Assembly (NCBI GenBank): GCA_028714035.1
Contig: JAQTNA010000007.1
Span: 1-64,000 of the forward strand
Direction of reading: 5' to 3'
From: Rhodocyclaceae bacterium
GTDB lineage: Bacteria > Pseudomonadota > Gammaproteobacteria > Burkholderiales > Rhodocyclaceae
DNA: 64,000 nucleotides
The notes under the pieces were generated by a model that did not search any database, was not told where the DNA came from, and saw only the letters and a program-made list of their open reading frames with translations. The position numbers and the translations under genes are program-made. Position 1 is the stretch's first letter, and every line of letters starts with the position of its first letter. Shown here piece after piece: positions 44,189 to 53,772 of the stretch.

Positions 44189-46775
44189 GGTGGTGGTCAT
44201 CCTTTCTGAGCCTCACAGTGAACCAGAACGTGCTGCCTTTCCCGAGTTGGCTCTCGCAGCCGGCATCCCCGCCCATGATCTGGGCCATCTTCTTCGTCAT
44301 GGACAGCCCGACACCCAAGCCGCTATATCTGCGTGAATAACTGCTATCTACCTGTTCAAAGATGGAGAACAGCCGGCCCTGGTCCTCCGGTGCGATGCCA
44401 ATTCCGGAATCCTGAACCGAGAACCGCAGCAGCACACTCTCCTCGTCCTCGTCCACCTGTTCGGATCGTAGGACCACATGTCCGACTTCCGTGAAGCGAA
44501 CAGCATTGGTCGCGTAATTGTTCAGCGCGTGCCGGATATATTCCTTGTCGCCAAGCAGATTGGAAGGAAGATTCCCTACCTCCACGGAGAGTTGCAGATG
44601 TTTGTCCGCCACCTGCTGTGCCAGGCTGGCGCCTACTTCGCGCAACAGATCCTCCGGGCTGAAGGGGTCTTCCTTGAGGTCAAACTTACCGGCTTCGATC
44701 CTGGTCAACTCGAGTATCGTTTCGATGATGCCGGACAACCTTTGACAGGACAGATTCAGCTTGTCCATCCACTCGTTCTGTTTCGCCGTCAGGGGATCGC
44801 GGCGCACCAGCCCCGCCAGACTGACGAGCTGGTGCAGGGGAGTCCGCATCTCATGGCTCACCATGGTCAGGAAGGCGCTCTTGGCGACGTTGGCGGCATC
44901 CGCGGCATCCCGTGCCTTCACAAGCTCCTGCGTGCGCTCGGCGACACGTTTCTCCAGTGCGTACTCAATGTTCTTCTGCTCCGTCTGGTCGTAATTGATG
45001 CCGACCATGCGCAGGGGTGTGCCGTGAGCATCGAATGTAGTACGCGATCTGGCCTTGATGTGGTGGACCGAGCCGTCCGGCCAGATCACGCGGAATTCCG
45101 GCGCGTATTCCCGTTCACCCCGTAACGCAGCCTGTATCTCACCCTCCACATAGACCTTGTCGTCCGGGTGGACAACCTTGGCCCAGGCGTCGTAGGCTGC
45201 CTTGAAGTCCTCCTGCCGGACACCATACAACCGGTACATCACCTCGTCCCAGATTACCCGATCGTTGGCGACGTCCCAGTCCCAAACACCGACGATACCG
45301 GCGGAAGCCGCGGCCTCCAGGCGTTCCCTGGATTCCCGGAGATCCACTTCGGCTTTCTTGCGCTCCGTAATGTCCCTGAATACGTTAACCGCACCGATGA
45401 TCACGTCGTCGTCGTGGAGGGGCGCAACGGTGACTTCCACCGGCAACGATGAGCCGTCCTTTTTCCAGAACAGGTCTTCCTGGATATGCCTCACCTTCCC
45501 ATCGGTCAGTGTGGCGGCGGTGGGGCAGTCTTCCTGGGGGTAGAGGGTTCCATCCATGTGGTGATGGTGAACGCAGGAATGGAAATTCCGGCCAGAACAT
45601 ACGCTGCCGTCCCAACCAAGTATCTGTCGCGCCGCCGGATTGGCGAACATCAAATCGCCATGGATATTGACTCCGCAGATGCCTTCTCCCACGGAGTTCA
45701 GGAGTAGTTCAAAATGTTTCCTGGCCCGCTCGGCTTCTCCTCGGGATCGCTCAAGCTCGCGGGTGTAAGTCTTCTCATGCATGAGCCACTCATCGTGTTC
45801 CGCCGTGCGTCGTCTCCACGCGTTTAGGGCCACCAATGCTCCTGCAAGGCTGGCAAGCACGAATACTCCGGCAACCATTGCAATCTTGATGCTGATCGCC
45901 CGCCAATCGGCCAGGAAGTCCCGTTCGGACTCACCGACCACGGTAAAGAGTGGGTAGTTGCCTACCTGTCGGAATGCATAGATTCTCAGGACGCCATCAA
46001 TGCCGGAGCGCGCCTCGTAGAACGCCTCCCTTACACCTGAGTGAAGAAGCGTATGCAACTGCTCCGACGGTGTCGTGGCACCAACCGTCTTTCCTTCACG
46101 ATCTTGGGGCGTATACCGGGCAAGCAAGGTGTCACGGTCCCATAGCCCAATGTTACCGTTCGGCCCCAGGTTGAGCCTGGAAAACAGATCGATGAAGCTC
46201 GATACCGCAACGGCGGAATGTACGTCGCCGGCAAAGGATCCGTTTGGGTTTTCCAGCCGGCGCGCAAGCACGACGATCGGTGTGTTGGCGATGCGCCCAA
46301 CCATGGGCTTTGAAATCACCAGGCCTGCATCCCGAGAATCGCGAAGACGCAGAAAGTAGGGGCGGTCTCCATTCTTCGCGTTTTTCACCGTGGCATTGGC
46401 AACGTAGCGCACGTTGCCCTCGGCGTCGGCCACCCTCAGACCGACCGTTTCCGGCAATCTGGCTTCATGGCGCGCCAGGAAGTTGTTCAGCTTTTCCTCG
46501 TTGATTCCTCCATGGGCGAGCTGGGCCTGGGTTTCATCTTGTGTGTCCAGAAGCGCCAGATCAATTTTTCCGATCAACCCAACCAGGCCCGCCTCAAGTA
46601 CCTGCGAATAGTTGTGAAGCTGGATCTTTGTCTGTGCGATCTCTTCGTTACGGTTCCGCACGATCTCAACGGCCGCCATGCCGACGACGAAGAGGTCGAC
46701 CAGCGCCACGGTCGTCCAGACGAACCGGCTAAGGCGGCGAAACCGGAAGAAGGGATGTGGGATGTTCGTAAACAT
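44157..46775 (-). CDS. Membrane sensor histidine kinase (dCACHE-PAS-PAS-HisKA-HATPase)
   Basis: 872 aa. Two membrane helices (about 18-38 and 297-320) flank a dCACHE-like periplasmic sensor. Then come PAS (ELLLNSVGEGICGVNIHGDLMFANPAA, with a CVHHHHMDGTLYPQEDCP segment) and a PAS_3-type domain (IVGVWDWDVANDRVIWDE). HisKA has SHEMRTPLHQLVSLAGL and HATPase has ALNNYATNAVRFTE and GLGVGLSMTKKMAQIMGG. The catalytic core is complete. The final residues (HHQYRNRETPAS) are encoded by the antisense of a sigma-factor fragment, so the original C-terminus, perhaps with a receiver domain, may have been lost. Confidence 0.85.
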   Translation of the reverse strand: MFTNIPHPFFRFRRLSRFVWTTVALVDLFVVGMAAVEIVRNRNEEIAQTKIQLHNYSQVLEAGLVGLIGKIDLALLDTQDETQAQLAHGGINEEKLNNFLARHEARLPETVGLRVADAEGNVRYVANATVKNAKNGDRPYFLRLRDSRDAGLVISKPMVGRIANTPIVVLARRLENPNGSFAGDVHSAVAVSSFIDLFSRLNLGPNGNIGLWDRDTLLARYTPQDREGKTVGATTPSEQLHTLLHSGVREAFYEARSGIDGVLRIYAFRQVGNYPLFTVVGESERDFLADWRAISIKIAMVAGVFVLASLAGALVALNAWRRRTAEHDEWLMHEKTYTRELERSRGEAERARKHFELLLNSVGEGICGVNIHGDLMFANPAARQILGWDGSVCSGRNFHSCVHHHHMDGTLYPQEDCPTAATLTDGKVRHIQEDLFWKKDGSSLPVEVTVAPLHDDDVIIGAVNVFRDITERKKAEVDLRESRERLEAAASAGIVGVWDWDVANDRVIWDEVMYRLYGVRQEDFKAAYDAWAKVVHPDDKVYVEGEIQAALRGEREYAPEFRVIWPDGSVHHIKARSRTTFDAHGTPLRMVGINYDQTEQKNIEYALEKRVAERTQELVKARDAADAANVAKSAFLTMVSHEMRTPLHQLVSLAGLVRRDPLTAKQNEWMDKLNLSCQRLSGIIETILELTRIEAGKFDLKEDPFSPEDLLREVGASLAQQVADKHLQLSVEVGNLPSNLLGDKEYIRHALNNYATNAVRFTEVGHVVLRSEQVDEDEESVLLRFSVQDSGIGIAPEDQGRLFSIFEQVDSSYSRRYSGLGVGLSMTKKMAQIMGGDAGCESQLGKGSTFWFTVRLRKDDHHQYRNRETPAS

Positions 46776-47230
46776 GGCCTGTGCGCGTCTTGCAAAACCC
46801 CACTACCAGAGCAAACTGGATGATCAAAAAGGTGCGGCTCCGTCGTAACGCTGGCATGGTCAGCGCAAGCTTCACCGACGATCATCTACCGCTCCGGCCG
46901 GCACCCGCTCATTGCTCAGTGCAGACGGGCCTATATTATCAGCCTGAGTTGGGCTCGGCCTTGATATTGCGATGTGGGTCGCGGCTCCGAACCGCTCCTC
47001 CCGGCCACATCCGGACGGTCAACTCCATTCTCGGGCATGTCCTACGGTTTGTGGAACGACCGCTTTGGTGAGACGCGTCCGGCAGGAAAGGGGCGATAGG
47101 GTGAGTTCGCCAACTTGGACAGCTGCTGTTCAGCCCGGTTTTCCGGGAAACGGCGATTGCATACCTGATTTTAGGTCACCAATCGTGAGATCCAGGCAGC
47201 CAAATATTAGACGCTGTCCAATATTCTGTC
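46776..47230. other. Non-coding spacer between kinase gene and tRNA-Asn terminator
   Basis: 455 bp without a convincing reading frame on either strand. An AT-rich CTATATTATCAGCC patch near 46932 could hold a promoter reading toward the kinase gene. No integrase remnant or copy of the tRNA 3' end was recognised. Confidence 0.5.
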
Positions 47231-47273
47231 CGAAAAAGCACTTAGCCCAGCTTTTTGGGCTGGGCTAAGTGCT
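47231..47273 (-). terminator. Terminator of tRNA-Asn
   Basis: Perfect 14-bp arms GCACTTAGCCCAGC / GCTGGGCTAAGTGC (47238-47251, 47259-47272) with a 7-nt loop, followed on the minus strand by a five-T run. It sits 10 nt after the mature tRNA 3' end. Confidence 0.9.
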
Positions 47274-47282
47274 TGAATATAG

Positions 47283-47358
47283 TGGCTCCCCGACCTGGAC
47301 TCGAACCAGGGACCTGCGGATTAACAGTCCGTCGCTCTACCGACTGAGCTATCAGGGA
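47283..47358 (-). tRNA. tRNA-Asn (anticodon GTT)
   Basis: 76 nt including encoded CCA. Acceptor TCCCTGA/TCGGGGA, D-arm AGCTCAGTCGGTAGAGC, anticodon loop CTGTTAA with anticodon GTT, and T-loop GGTTCGAGTCC. All cloverleaf stems pair. Confidence 0.97.
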
Positions 47359-47549
47359 ACAGAAGAGGTGCGCATTATAAGAATGGCCTTCCGCTTCGTC
47401 AAGCTGTCGGAACAAAATTCCTGACGAGGCATGTGGCGGTGCGCATTGACGGGGGAGGGGGCCTTGTAGATCATGCTCCCTTTTGCCAGGCGGGCGCAGG
47501 GGAAGGAAACCTCGCCGCCCTGGTCTGGCTCGACCCCAAGGAATCGCAC

Positions 47550-48140
47550 ATGAACAAAGCACTGGACGCCCATGCCCTGGACCAGGCCTTCCGCACGGCC
47601 CGGACCTTCCCCCATTACTCGGCCCGGCCCGTGGCGGATGAAACGCTGAGGGAACTCTATGAACTGGCGAAGTGGGGGCCGACGGCACTCAACTCTCAGC
47701 CGGCCCGCTTCGTCTTCCTGCGCACGCCCGAGGCCAAGGTGCGGTTGGTGCCGTCGCTGATGGAAGGCAACGTGGCCAAGGTGCAGTCGGCGCCCGTGAC
47801 GGTGATCGTGGCCACGGACACCCGGTTCTTCGATCGTCTGCCGACCCTGTTCCCGGCCTATGATGCCCGCCCGGAGTTCCTGGCGGACCAGGCCCTGGCC
47901 GACGGCACCCGCTTCCGCAACGGTTGCCTGCAAGGCGGGTACCTGATCGTCGCGGCGCGCATGCTGGGCCTGGATTGCGGCCCCATGTCGGGCTTCGATC
48001 CGGCGAAGGTGGACGCGGAGTTCTTCCCGGACGGGGCCTGGAAATCCAATTTCCTGGTGAACCTGGGTTACGGTGATCCCGCTTCCACGTTCCCGCGCGG
48101 CCCGCGCCTTGAGTTGGAAGTGGCGACGCAATTTCTTTAG
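47550..48140 (+). CDS. RutE/HadB-family nitroreductase (malonic semialdehyde reductase-like)
   Basis: 196 aa from ATG 47550 (AAGGAA ribosome site), the exact length usual for RutE; the frame extends upstream to 47433 without homology. FMN-dependent nitroreductase fold with [42 protein letters not shown] and the [25 protein letters not shown] helix. In the pyrimidine Rut pathway RutE reduces malonic semialdehyde. No other rut genes are here, so the physiological substrate is open. Confidence 0.8.
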   Translation: MNKALDAHALDQAFRTARTFPHYSARPVADETLRELYELAKWGPTALNSQPARFVFLRTPEAKVRLVPSLMEGNVAKVQSAPVTVIVATDTRFFDRLPTLFPAYDARPEFLADQALADGTRFRNGCLQGGYLIVAARMLGLDCGPMSGFDPAKVDAEFFPDGAWKSNFLVNLGYGDPASTFPRGPRLELEVATQFL

Positions 48141-48276
48141 CGCGCTCCCGTCGTCGACTCGGCGCCGGCTGTACCTTCATGACTTCGCCGGGCGTATGAT
48201 GCGAAGTTTCGTGCGCTGAAATGGCCGCCCGGGGTGCGGTAGTGCGGCGCGCAGACAATTAAAAGGGAAAACGCTC

Positions 48277-50568
48277 ATGGAGAATCTGGACAAGGAACTC
48301 GGCGAGGCCGCTCTGGAATATCACCGCCTGCCCACGCCGGGAAAGATTTCGGTGGTGCCGACCAAGGGCCTCACCAACCAGCGGGATCTGGCCCTGGCGT
48401 ACTCGCCCGGCGTGGCCGCCGCGTGCAATGCCATCGTGGCCGATCCGAGCCAGGTGTCGAAACTCACCTCCCGGGGCAACCTGGTCGCGGTGGTGACCAA
48501 CGGTACGGCGGTGTTGGGGCTGGGTAACATCGGTCCCTTGGCCGCCAAGCCGGTCATGGAAGGCAAGGGTTGCCTGTTCAAGAAGTTCGCCGGCATTGAT
48601 GTGTTCGATATCGAGCTGGCGGAGAACGACCCCGACAAGCTCATCGAGATGATCGCCGCCCTGGAACCGACCCTGGGGGGCGTGAACCTGGAGGACATCA
48701 AGGCGCCGGAGTGCTTCTACATCGAGCAGGAGTTGCGCAAGCGGATGAAGATCCCGGTATTTCATGACGACCAGCATGGCACCGCCATCATCTCCACCGC
48801 GGCCGTGATGAATGGCCTCACGGTGCTGGGCAAGGATATCGGCTCGGTCAAGTTGGTCTGCTCCGGTGCCGGCGCGGCGGCCATCGCCTGCCTGGACCTC
48901 ATGGTCCGGGTGGGGGTGAAGCGGGAAAACATCTACGTCTGTGACTCCAAGGGCGTGATCTTCACGGGGCGTGAGACGCCCATGGAGCCGAACAAGGCGC
49001 GCTATGCGCAGGATACCGCCTGCCGCAGCCTCTCCGACGTGATCGAGGGCGCGGACGTCTTCCTGGGCCTGTCCACGGGCGGCGTGCTCAAGCAGGAAAT
49101 GGTGCAGAAGATGGCGGACCGGCCGCTGATTCTGGCCCTGGCCAACCCGGAGCCGGAAATCCGCCCGGAGCTGGCCAGGGAGGTTCGTCCGGACTGCATC
49201 ATCGCCACCGGTCGTTCCGATTACCCGAACCAGGTGAACAACGTCCTGTGCTTCCCCTTCATCTTCCGGGGCGCCCTGGACGTGGGCGCCACGACCATCA
49301 CGGAAGAGATGAAGCTGGCCTGCGTCCATGCCATCGCCGACCTGGCCAAGGCCGAGCAGTCCGACGTGGTGGCCATGGCCTATGGCGGCGCCGATTTGTC
49401 CTTTGGCCCGGAGTACCTGATACCCAAGCCCTTCGATCCGCGCCTGATCGTGAAGATCGCGCCGGCCGTGGCCCAGGCGGCCATGGACTCCGGGGTCGCC
49501 AGCCACCCGATCACGGATTTCGACGCCTACCGTGCCCAGCTCACCAGCTTCGTGTATCACTCGGGCATCGTCATGAAGCCGGTGTTCGCCGCGGCGAAGC
49601 TGGCGCCCGCCGACAAGAAACGCATCCTGTACGCGGAGGGCGAGGAGGAGCGGGTGCTGCGGGCGGTCCGGGTCATCCTGGACGAGGGCCTGGCCCGGCC
49701 CATGCTGATCGGCCGGCCGAACGTGATTCAGATGCGCATCGAAAAGTTCGGACTGAACCTGGAGATAGGGCGGGACTTCGAGGTGGTGAACCCGGAGTCT
49801 GATTCCCGTTATCGCGAACTATGGCGCGAGTACCACCGCCTCATGGGGCGGGAAGGGGTCACGCCGGAGATCGCCAAGGCGGAGTTGCGCCGGGACAATA
49901 CGCTCATCGGCGCCATGCTGCTCAGGAAGGGTGATGCGGATGGCATGGTGTGCGGCATCCAGGGGCCCTACGAGAGCCACCTGGCGCGTATCCAGGAGGT
50001 CATCGGCCACCGGCCCGGCGCCCACATCATGGCGTCCATGAGCGTGCTGCTGCTCCACGGCCGGACGCTATTCATCACCGATCCCTACGTGAACGAGAAC
50101 CCCAGTGCGGAAGAACTGGCGGAGATCGCCCTCATGGCGGCGGACGAGGTGCAGCGTTTCGGCGTCACGCCCAAGCTGGCACTGTTGTCCCATTCCAGCT
50201 TCGGCAGCGTTCGTTCCGCCTCCGCCCTGAAGATGCGGGAGGCGCGGCTGCTCATACGCCAGAGGGCGCAGCATCTGGAGGTGGACGGGGAGATGCACGC
50301 GGACGCCGCGCTGTCGCCGGAAATCCGCCAGCGGGTCTGCATGGATTCCTCCCTCAAGGGCGAAGCCAATCTGTTGGTCATGCCCAACCTGGATGCGGCG
50401 AACATCGCGGTCAATCTGCTGAAGATGACCGCGGACGGCATCACCGTCGGCCCCATCCTGCTGGGCGCGGCCCGGCCGGTGCATATCCTCACCGCCTCGG
50501 CCACCGTGCGTCGCCTGGTGAACATGACCGCCCTGGCGGTGGTGGATGCGGCCCACGGCCGGGCTTGA
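48277..50568 (+). CDS. maeB: NADP-dependent malic enzyme with C-terminal phosphotransacetylase-like domain
   Basis: 763 aa, the size of MaeB. Residues 1-430 form the malic enzyme part ([58 protein letters not shown]-like [42 protein letters not shown]). Residues about 435-763 are a PTA_PTB domain, regulatory in characterised homologues (sensing acetyl-CoA). Decarboxylates malate to pyruvate with NADPH formation, supplying carbon and reductant between TCA cycle and gluconeogenesis/storage. Confidence 0.94.
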   Translation: MENLDKELGEAALEYHRLPTPGKISVVPTKGLTNQRDLALAYSPGVAAACNAIVADPSQVSKLTSRGNLVAVVTNGTAVLGLGNIGPLAAKPVMEGKGCLFKKFAGIDVFDIELAENDPDKLIEMIAALEPTLGGVNLEDIKAPECFYIEQELRKRMKIPVFHDDQHGTAIISTAAVMNGLTVLGKDIGSVKLVCSGAGAAAIACLDLMVRVGVKRENIYVCDSKGVIFTGRETPMEPNKARYAQDTACRSLSDVIEGADVFLGLSTGGVLKQEMVQKMADRPLILALANPEPEIRPELAREVRPDCIIATGRSDYPNQVNNVLCFPFIFRGALDVGATTITEEMKLACVHAIADLAKAEQSDVVAMAYGGADLSFGPEYLIPKPFDPRLIVKIAPAVAQAAMDSGVASHPITDFDAYRAQLTSFVYHSGIVMKPVFAAAKLAPADKKRILYAEGEEERVLRAVRVILDEGLARPMLIGRPNVIQMRIEKFGLNLEIGRDFEVVNPESDSRYRELWREYHRLMGREGVTPEIAKAELRRDNTLIGAMLLRKGDADGMVCGIQGPYESHLARIQEVIGHRPGAHIMASMSVLLLHGRTLFITDPYVNENPSAEELAEIALMAADEVQRFGVTPKLALLSHSSFGSVRSASALKMREARLLIRQRAQHLEVDGEMHADAALSPEIRQRVCMDSSLKGEANLLVMPNLDAANIAVNLLKMTADGITVGPILLGAARPVHILTASATVRRLVNMTALAVVDAAHGRA

Positions 50569-50569
50569 G

Positions 50570-50665
50570 GCTGAAAGGCAGGGACTGGAGGCTAGGAGCT
50601 TTGAGGGACTAGGGTAGGGAGTCAGCGCGCGCGAAGCGCGCGGAAGATGGCCCCTAGCCCCTAGT
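50570..50665. repeat. Low-complexity intergenic repeat with GC hairpin core, second locus
   Basis: Purine-rich GAGGGACTAGGGTAGGGAG words precede a hairpin, TCAGCGCGCGCGAAGCGCGC (50622-50641), and then CCCCTAGCCCCTAG. The hairpin core nearly matches that at 3661-3680, while the flanking words differ. No gene here. Confidence 0.5.
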
Positions 50666-50666
50666 T

Positions 50667-50732
50667 GTAGGTCGGGCTTCAGCCCGACAAGGGTATGTCC
50701 AGGCGCCCATGTCGGGCTGAAGCCCGACCTAC
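50667..50732. repeat. REP-like nested palindrome, copy 2
   Basis: Arms at 50667-50689 and 50710-50732 are identical to those of the element at 663-719; only the central spacer differs in sequence and length. Lies between maeB and the convergent LysR gene. Confidence 0.85.
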
Positions 50733-50765
50733 GGAATTCGGTCGTAGGTCAGGTATTTCCTTCTG

Positions 50766-51647
50766 CTACTGCGGAGAAATGCCGCACAGGCCCAGTACCT
50801 GGGCCATGCCGCGGCTGATGTGCTTTTCCGGGTGGATCACCACGTGGAAGGTGCGGGTCATGTCGAGGAAAGGGGTGTCCACCGGCGCCAGCCAGCCGGC
50901 CTGAAAGGCGTCGGCCAGGTCCAGGTCCGACAAGCAGCCCAGGCCCATGCCGGCACGCACGGCCTGGCGGATGGTCTCCGGATGTTCCAGTTCCAGGGCG
51001 ATATCCGGCGCGGCCGCCATGCCGCCCATGGCGCGATCGAAGACCTCCCGCGTGCCCGAACCCCGCTCCCGTACCACCCAGTGGCTGCTGGTCAGATCCT
51101 GGACGGTGGCGGTGCGGTTGGCCAGCGGATGGTCCGGGTGGGCGAAGATGCACAGCCTGTCCTGGTGCCAGGCGAAATGGCGCAGCCGGTCGTTGGGCGT
51201 GAAGCCCTCGATGAAGCCCACGTCAATGCGGAAGGCCGCCAGGTCTTCCTGCACCTGCTCCGTGTTGCGCAGGGACAGTTTGATGCGCGCCGAGGGGTTG
51301 CTGGTCTTCAATTCCGCCAGGAGCGGCGGCAGCAGGTGGTTGCCTATGGTGAGGCTGGTGCCCAGGCGCAGGTTGAGCTGGGGCAGGGTGCCGCGCACGC
51401 CTGCCTCTATTTCCTGCACCCGGTCCAGTACCTCCAGGGCCCGCGGCAGGATCTGCTGGCCGTTCTCGTTGAGGTAAAGGTGGCGGCCGGTGCGATCGAA
51501 AAGCTTCACTCCCAACTGGCTTTCCAGATCGGCCACGGCCATGCTGGCCGCGGCCTGAGTCAGGGAAATCGCGTCGGCGGCGCGGGTGACATTGCCGCAA
51601 CTGGCGACGGCGGCGAATACTTCGAGTTGGCGTAGTGTGATTTTCAT
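50766..51647 (-). CDS. LysR-family transcriptional regulator (CysL/YeiE-like)
   Basis: 293 aa. N-terminal winged HTH, ITLRQLEVFAAVASCGNVTRAADAISLTQAAASMAVADLESQLGVKLFDR, then a LysR effector domain. The N-terminus and overall pattern resemble the CysL/YeiE subgroup, some members of which respond to sulfite, but this is a resemblance rather than proof. Divergent from the metallophosphoesterase and 840 bp upstream of the qmo/hdr genes. It could control either. Confidence 0.8.
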   Translation of the reverse strand: MKITLRQLEVFAAVASCGNVTRAADAISLTQAAASMAVADLESQLGVKLFDRTGRHLYLNENGQQILPRALEVLDRVQEIEAGVRGTLPQLNLRLGTSLTIGNHLLPPLLAELKTSNPSARIKLSLRNTEQVQEDLAAFRIDVGFIEGFTPNDRLRHFAWHQDRLCIFAHPDHPLANRTATVQDLTSSHWVVRERGSGTREVFDRAMGGMAAAPDIALELEHPETIRQAVRAGMGLGCLSDLDLADAFQAGWLAPVDTPFLDMTRTFHVVIHPEKHISRGMAQVLGLCGISPQ

Positions 51648-51863
51648 CAGCTTGGCTGATTAGACTTATAAAAATAATACGTTTTGCTATGTTAACAGCC
51701 TCGGATAAGGTGCGTCAAAATTGCTGCCAGGCAGGGGTCAGGGGTGGTCCATTGCAATATCCGGCCCGAGGATGGCATGGGCAGGGTAACATTGCCACAG
51801 GCGGCATCACCACCGGCATCGGCCGGCCGTATTCCATACCGAAAGTTTCGCACCGCACAACGG

Positions 51864-52379
51864 ATGAAAGTCTGCATCGTTTCCGATAGCCATGACCGGG
51901 GCCCCATGCTGGCCGCTGCCGTCGTGGAGGCCATTCATCTCGGTGCGGAGGCTGTCATTCATTGCGGCGACGTGATCGGCGCCAATACCCTGAAGTCCTC
52001 CGTTCGCCTGGGCCTGCCCATGCATGTGGTGCATGGCAACAACCTGGGCGACCCGGTGGTCATCGCCAAGATGGCCTGCAATTCCGATGGACTGCTGCAT
52101 TATCACGGCAACGACGCCACGCTGAGTCTGGGCGGGCGCCGGGTGTTCGTCACCCACTATCCCCATTACGGCCACGCCTTCGCGTGTACCGGCGACTGGG
52201 ATGTCGTCTGCTGCGGCCACAGCCACGAGGCGCTGGTGACCAAGCAGGAAAATGTGAAGGGTGGCGAGACCTGGCTGATCAATCCGGGTACAGTGGCGGG
52301 TCTGGGCGCCGCAGCGGCGACCTGGATACTGGGCGACCTGGAAAAGATGACTTTTGAAATACGTGCCACGCCAGCCTGA
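51864..52379 (+). CDS. YfcE/MJ0936-type metallophosphoesterase
   Basis: 171 aa from ATG 51864; 40 upstream in-frame residues have no family character. Metal-binding motifs SDSHDRG (Asp, His), HCGDVIG (Asp), HGNN (Asn-His type) and CCGHSHE are all present, with NPGTV near the end. A cytoplasmic phosphodiesterase of unknown physiological substrate; homologues cleave artificial or cyclic diesters. Ends 105 bp before qmoA. Confidence 0.85.
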   Translation: MKVCIVSDSHDRGPMLAAAVVEAIHLGAEAVIHCGDVIGANTLKSSVRLGLPMHVVHGNNLGDPVVIAKMACNSDGLLHYHGNDATLSLGGRRVFVTHYPHYGHAFACTGDWDVVCCGHSHEALVTKQENVKGGETWLINPGTVAGLGAAAATWILGDLEKMTFEIRATPA

Positions 52380-52484
52380 CCGGTGGGCACGGGCAGTACC
52401 TACTCCGTTTGGTCGGAGACGGATCGAGGCAGCCTTGGCGGTTGTCCGATGTTTTAGTAGTGCAATGAACGAACCGGAGGCTCG

Positions 52485-53771
52485 ATGACGGCTTCAATCG
52501 CAACCAGCCAGACCATCCTGGTCGTCGGCGGCGGCATCTCGGGGATGACCGCTGCTGTCGAGGCCGCAGAATGCGGCAAGCAGGTGATCCTGGCAGAAAA
52601 AACCGCGACACTCGGCGGACGTACCGCCCAGCTCTATCGCTACTTCCCCAAGATGTGCCACCCCACCTGCGGGATGGAAATCAACCTGAAGCGCATCAAG
52701 GGCAATCGCAACGTCAAGGTCATGACCATGACCGAAGTGGTGGCCGTGAGCGGCACCAGCGGCGACTACAGCGTGACGCTCAAGGTTTCCCCGCGCTACG
52801 TGACCGATGACTGCACGGCCTGTGGCAAGTGCGGCGACGCGGTCAGCTCCGAAGTGCCGGACGCCTACAACTACAACCTGGGCAAGGTCAAGGCGGCACA
52901 TCTGCCGCACGCCATGGCCTACCCGCAGCGTTACGTGGTGGATGCTTCCATCGTCGGCACCCCGGAAGGCGAGGCCGCCAAGGCCGCCTGCCCGGTGGGC
53001 GCGGTGGACCTGGCCATGACCGAGCAGACCATCGAGATCAAGGTCGGCGCGGTGATCTGGGCCACCGGCTGGCGTCCCTATGACGCGGCCAAGATCCAGC
53101 CCTATGGCTATGGCCGCTTCAAGAACGTCATCACCAGCGTGGAATTCGAGCGCCTGGCCGACCCGCATGGTCCGACCGGCGGCAAGATCCTGCGTCCGGG
53201 CGACGGCAAGGAAGCCAAGAACATCGCCTTCATCCAGTGCGCCGGCTCCCGGGACGAGAACCACCTGCGCCACTGCTCCCGCATCTGCTGCATGGCCTCC
53301 TTGAAGCAGACCCAGTATGTGCGCGAGGCTTACGGCGAGGAAGGCAAGTCCACCCTCTACTACATTGACATTCGGGCCATTGACCGCTTCGAGGACTTCT
53401 ACGCCATGGTCTGGAATGACCCGACGGTGAGCTTCGTCAAGTCCAAGGTGGCGCGCATCGCCGAGAACGAGGGCAACGGCAATCCCATCCTGCACGGCGT
53501 GAACACCGAAGGCTACAAGCGTTACGCCATCGAGCACGATCTGGTGGTGCTGGCCGTGGGCATGGAGCCCGAGGTCACGGGCGTGAAGCTGCCCGACGAC
53601 ATCATCCAGGACTCCTCCGGCTTCATCGAGGGTTCGAAGGACGGCGGCATGTTCGGTGCCGGCGCCGCTTCCAGTCCCCTGGATGTGAACCGCGCGGTGC
53701 AGAGCGCCACGGCGGCCAGCCTGCGCGCCATCCAGGTCATCCACAAAACTGCATCCACGGAGGCCTCCTGA
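52485..53771 (+). CDS. qmoA: QmoA/HdrA-like FAD-iron-sulfur subunit
   Basis: 428 aa, close to QmoA of sulfate reducers and sulfur oxidisers (about 410-430). FAD dinucleotide-binding motif VVGGGISGMTAA (residues about 13-24), the HdrA block YFPKMCHPTCGMEINLKRI, a ferredoxin-like cluster DCTACGKCGD with a later AACPVGAVDL, and IQCAGSRDENHLRHCSRICCM. Cytoplasmic electron-transfer or electron-confurcating subunit. Strong CCGGAGG ribosome site. qmoB follows after one base. In this family it would link APS reductase or another partner to quinone or thiol pools. Confidence 0.85.
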   Translation: MTASIATSQTILVVGGGISGMTAAVEAAECGKQVILAEKTATLGGRTAQLYRYFPKMCHPTCGMEINLKRIKGNRNVKVMTMTEVVAVSGTSGDYSVTLKVSPRYVTDDCTACGKCGDAVSSEVPDAYNYNLGKVKAAHLPHAMAYPQRYVVDASIVGTPEGEAAKAACPVGAVDLAMTEQTIEIKVGAVIWATGWRPYDAAKIQPYGYGRFKNVITSVEFERLADPHGPTGGKILRPGDGKEAKNIAFIQCAGSRDENHLRHCSRICCMASLKQTQYVREAYGEEGKSTLYYIDIRAIDRFEDFYAMVWNDPTVSFVKSKVARIAENEGNGNPILHGVNTEGYKRYAIEHDLVVLAVGMEPEVTGVKLPDDIIQDSSGFIEGSKDGGMFGAGAASSPLDVNRAVQSATAASLRAIQVIHKTASTEAS

Positions 53772-53772
53772 C

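Noticed and set aside
47283-47358. tRNA-Asn as an integration site bounding an idr island
   Set aside because: No integrase gene and no direct copy of the tRNA 3' end were recognised in the window. The recombination scar at 44.19 kb is better evidence for mosaicism.
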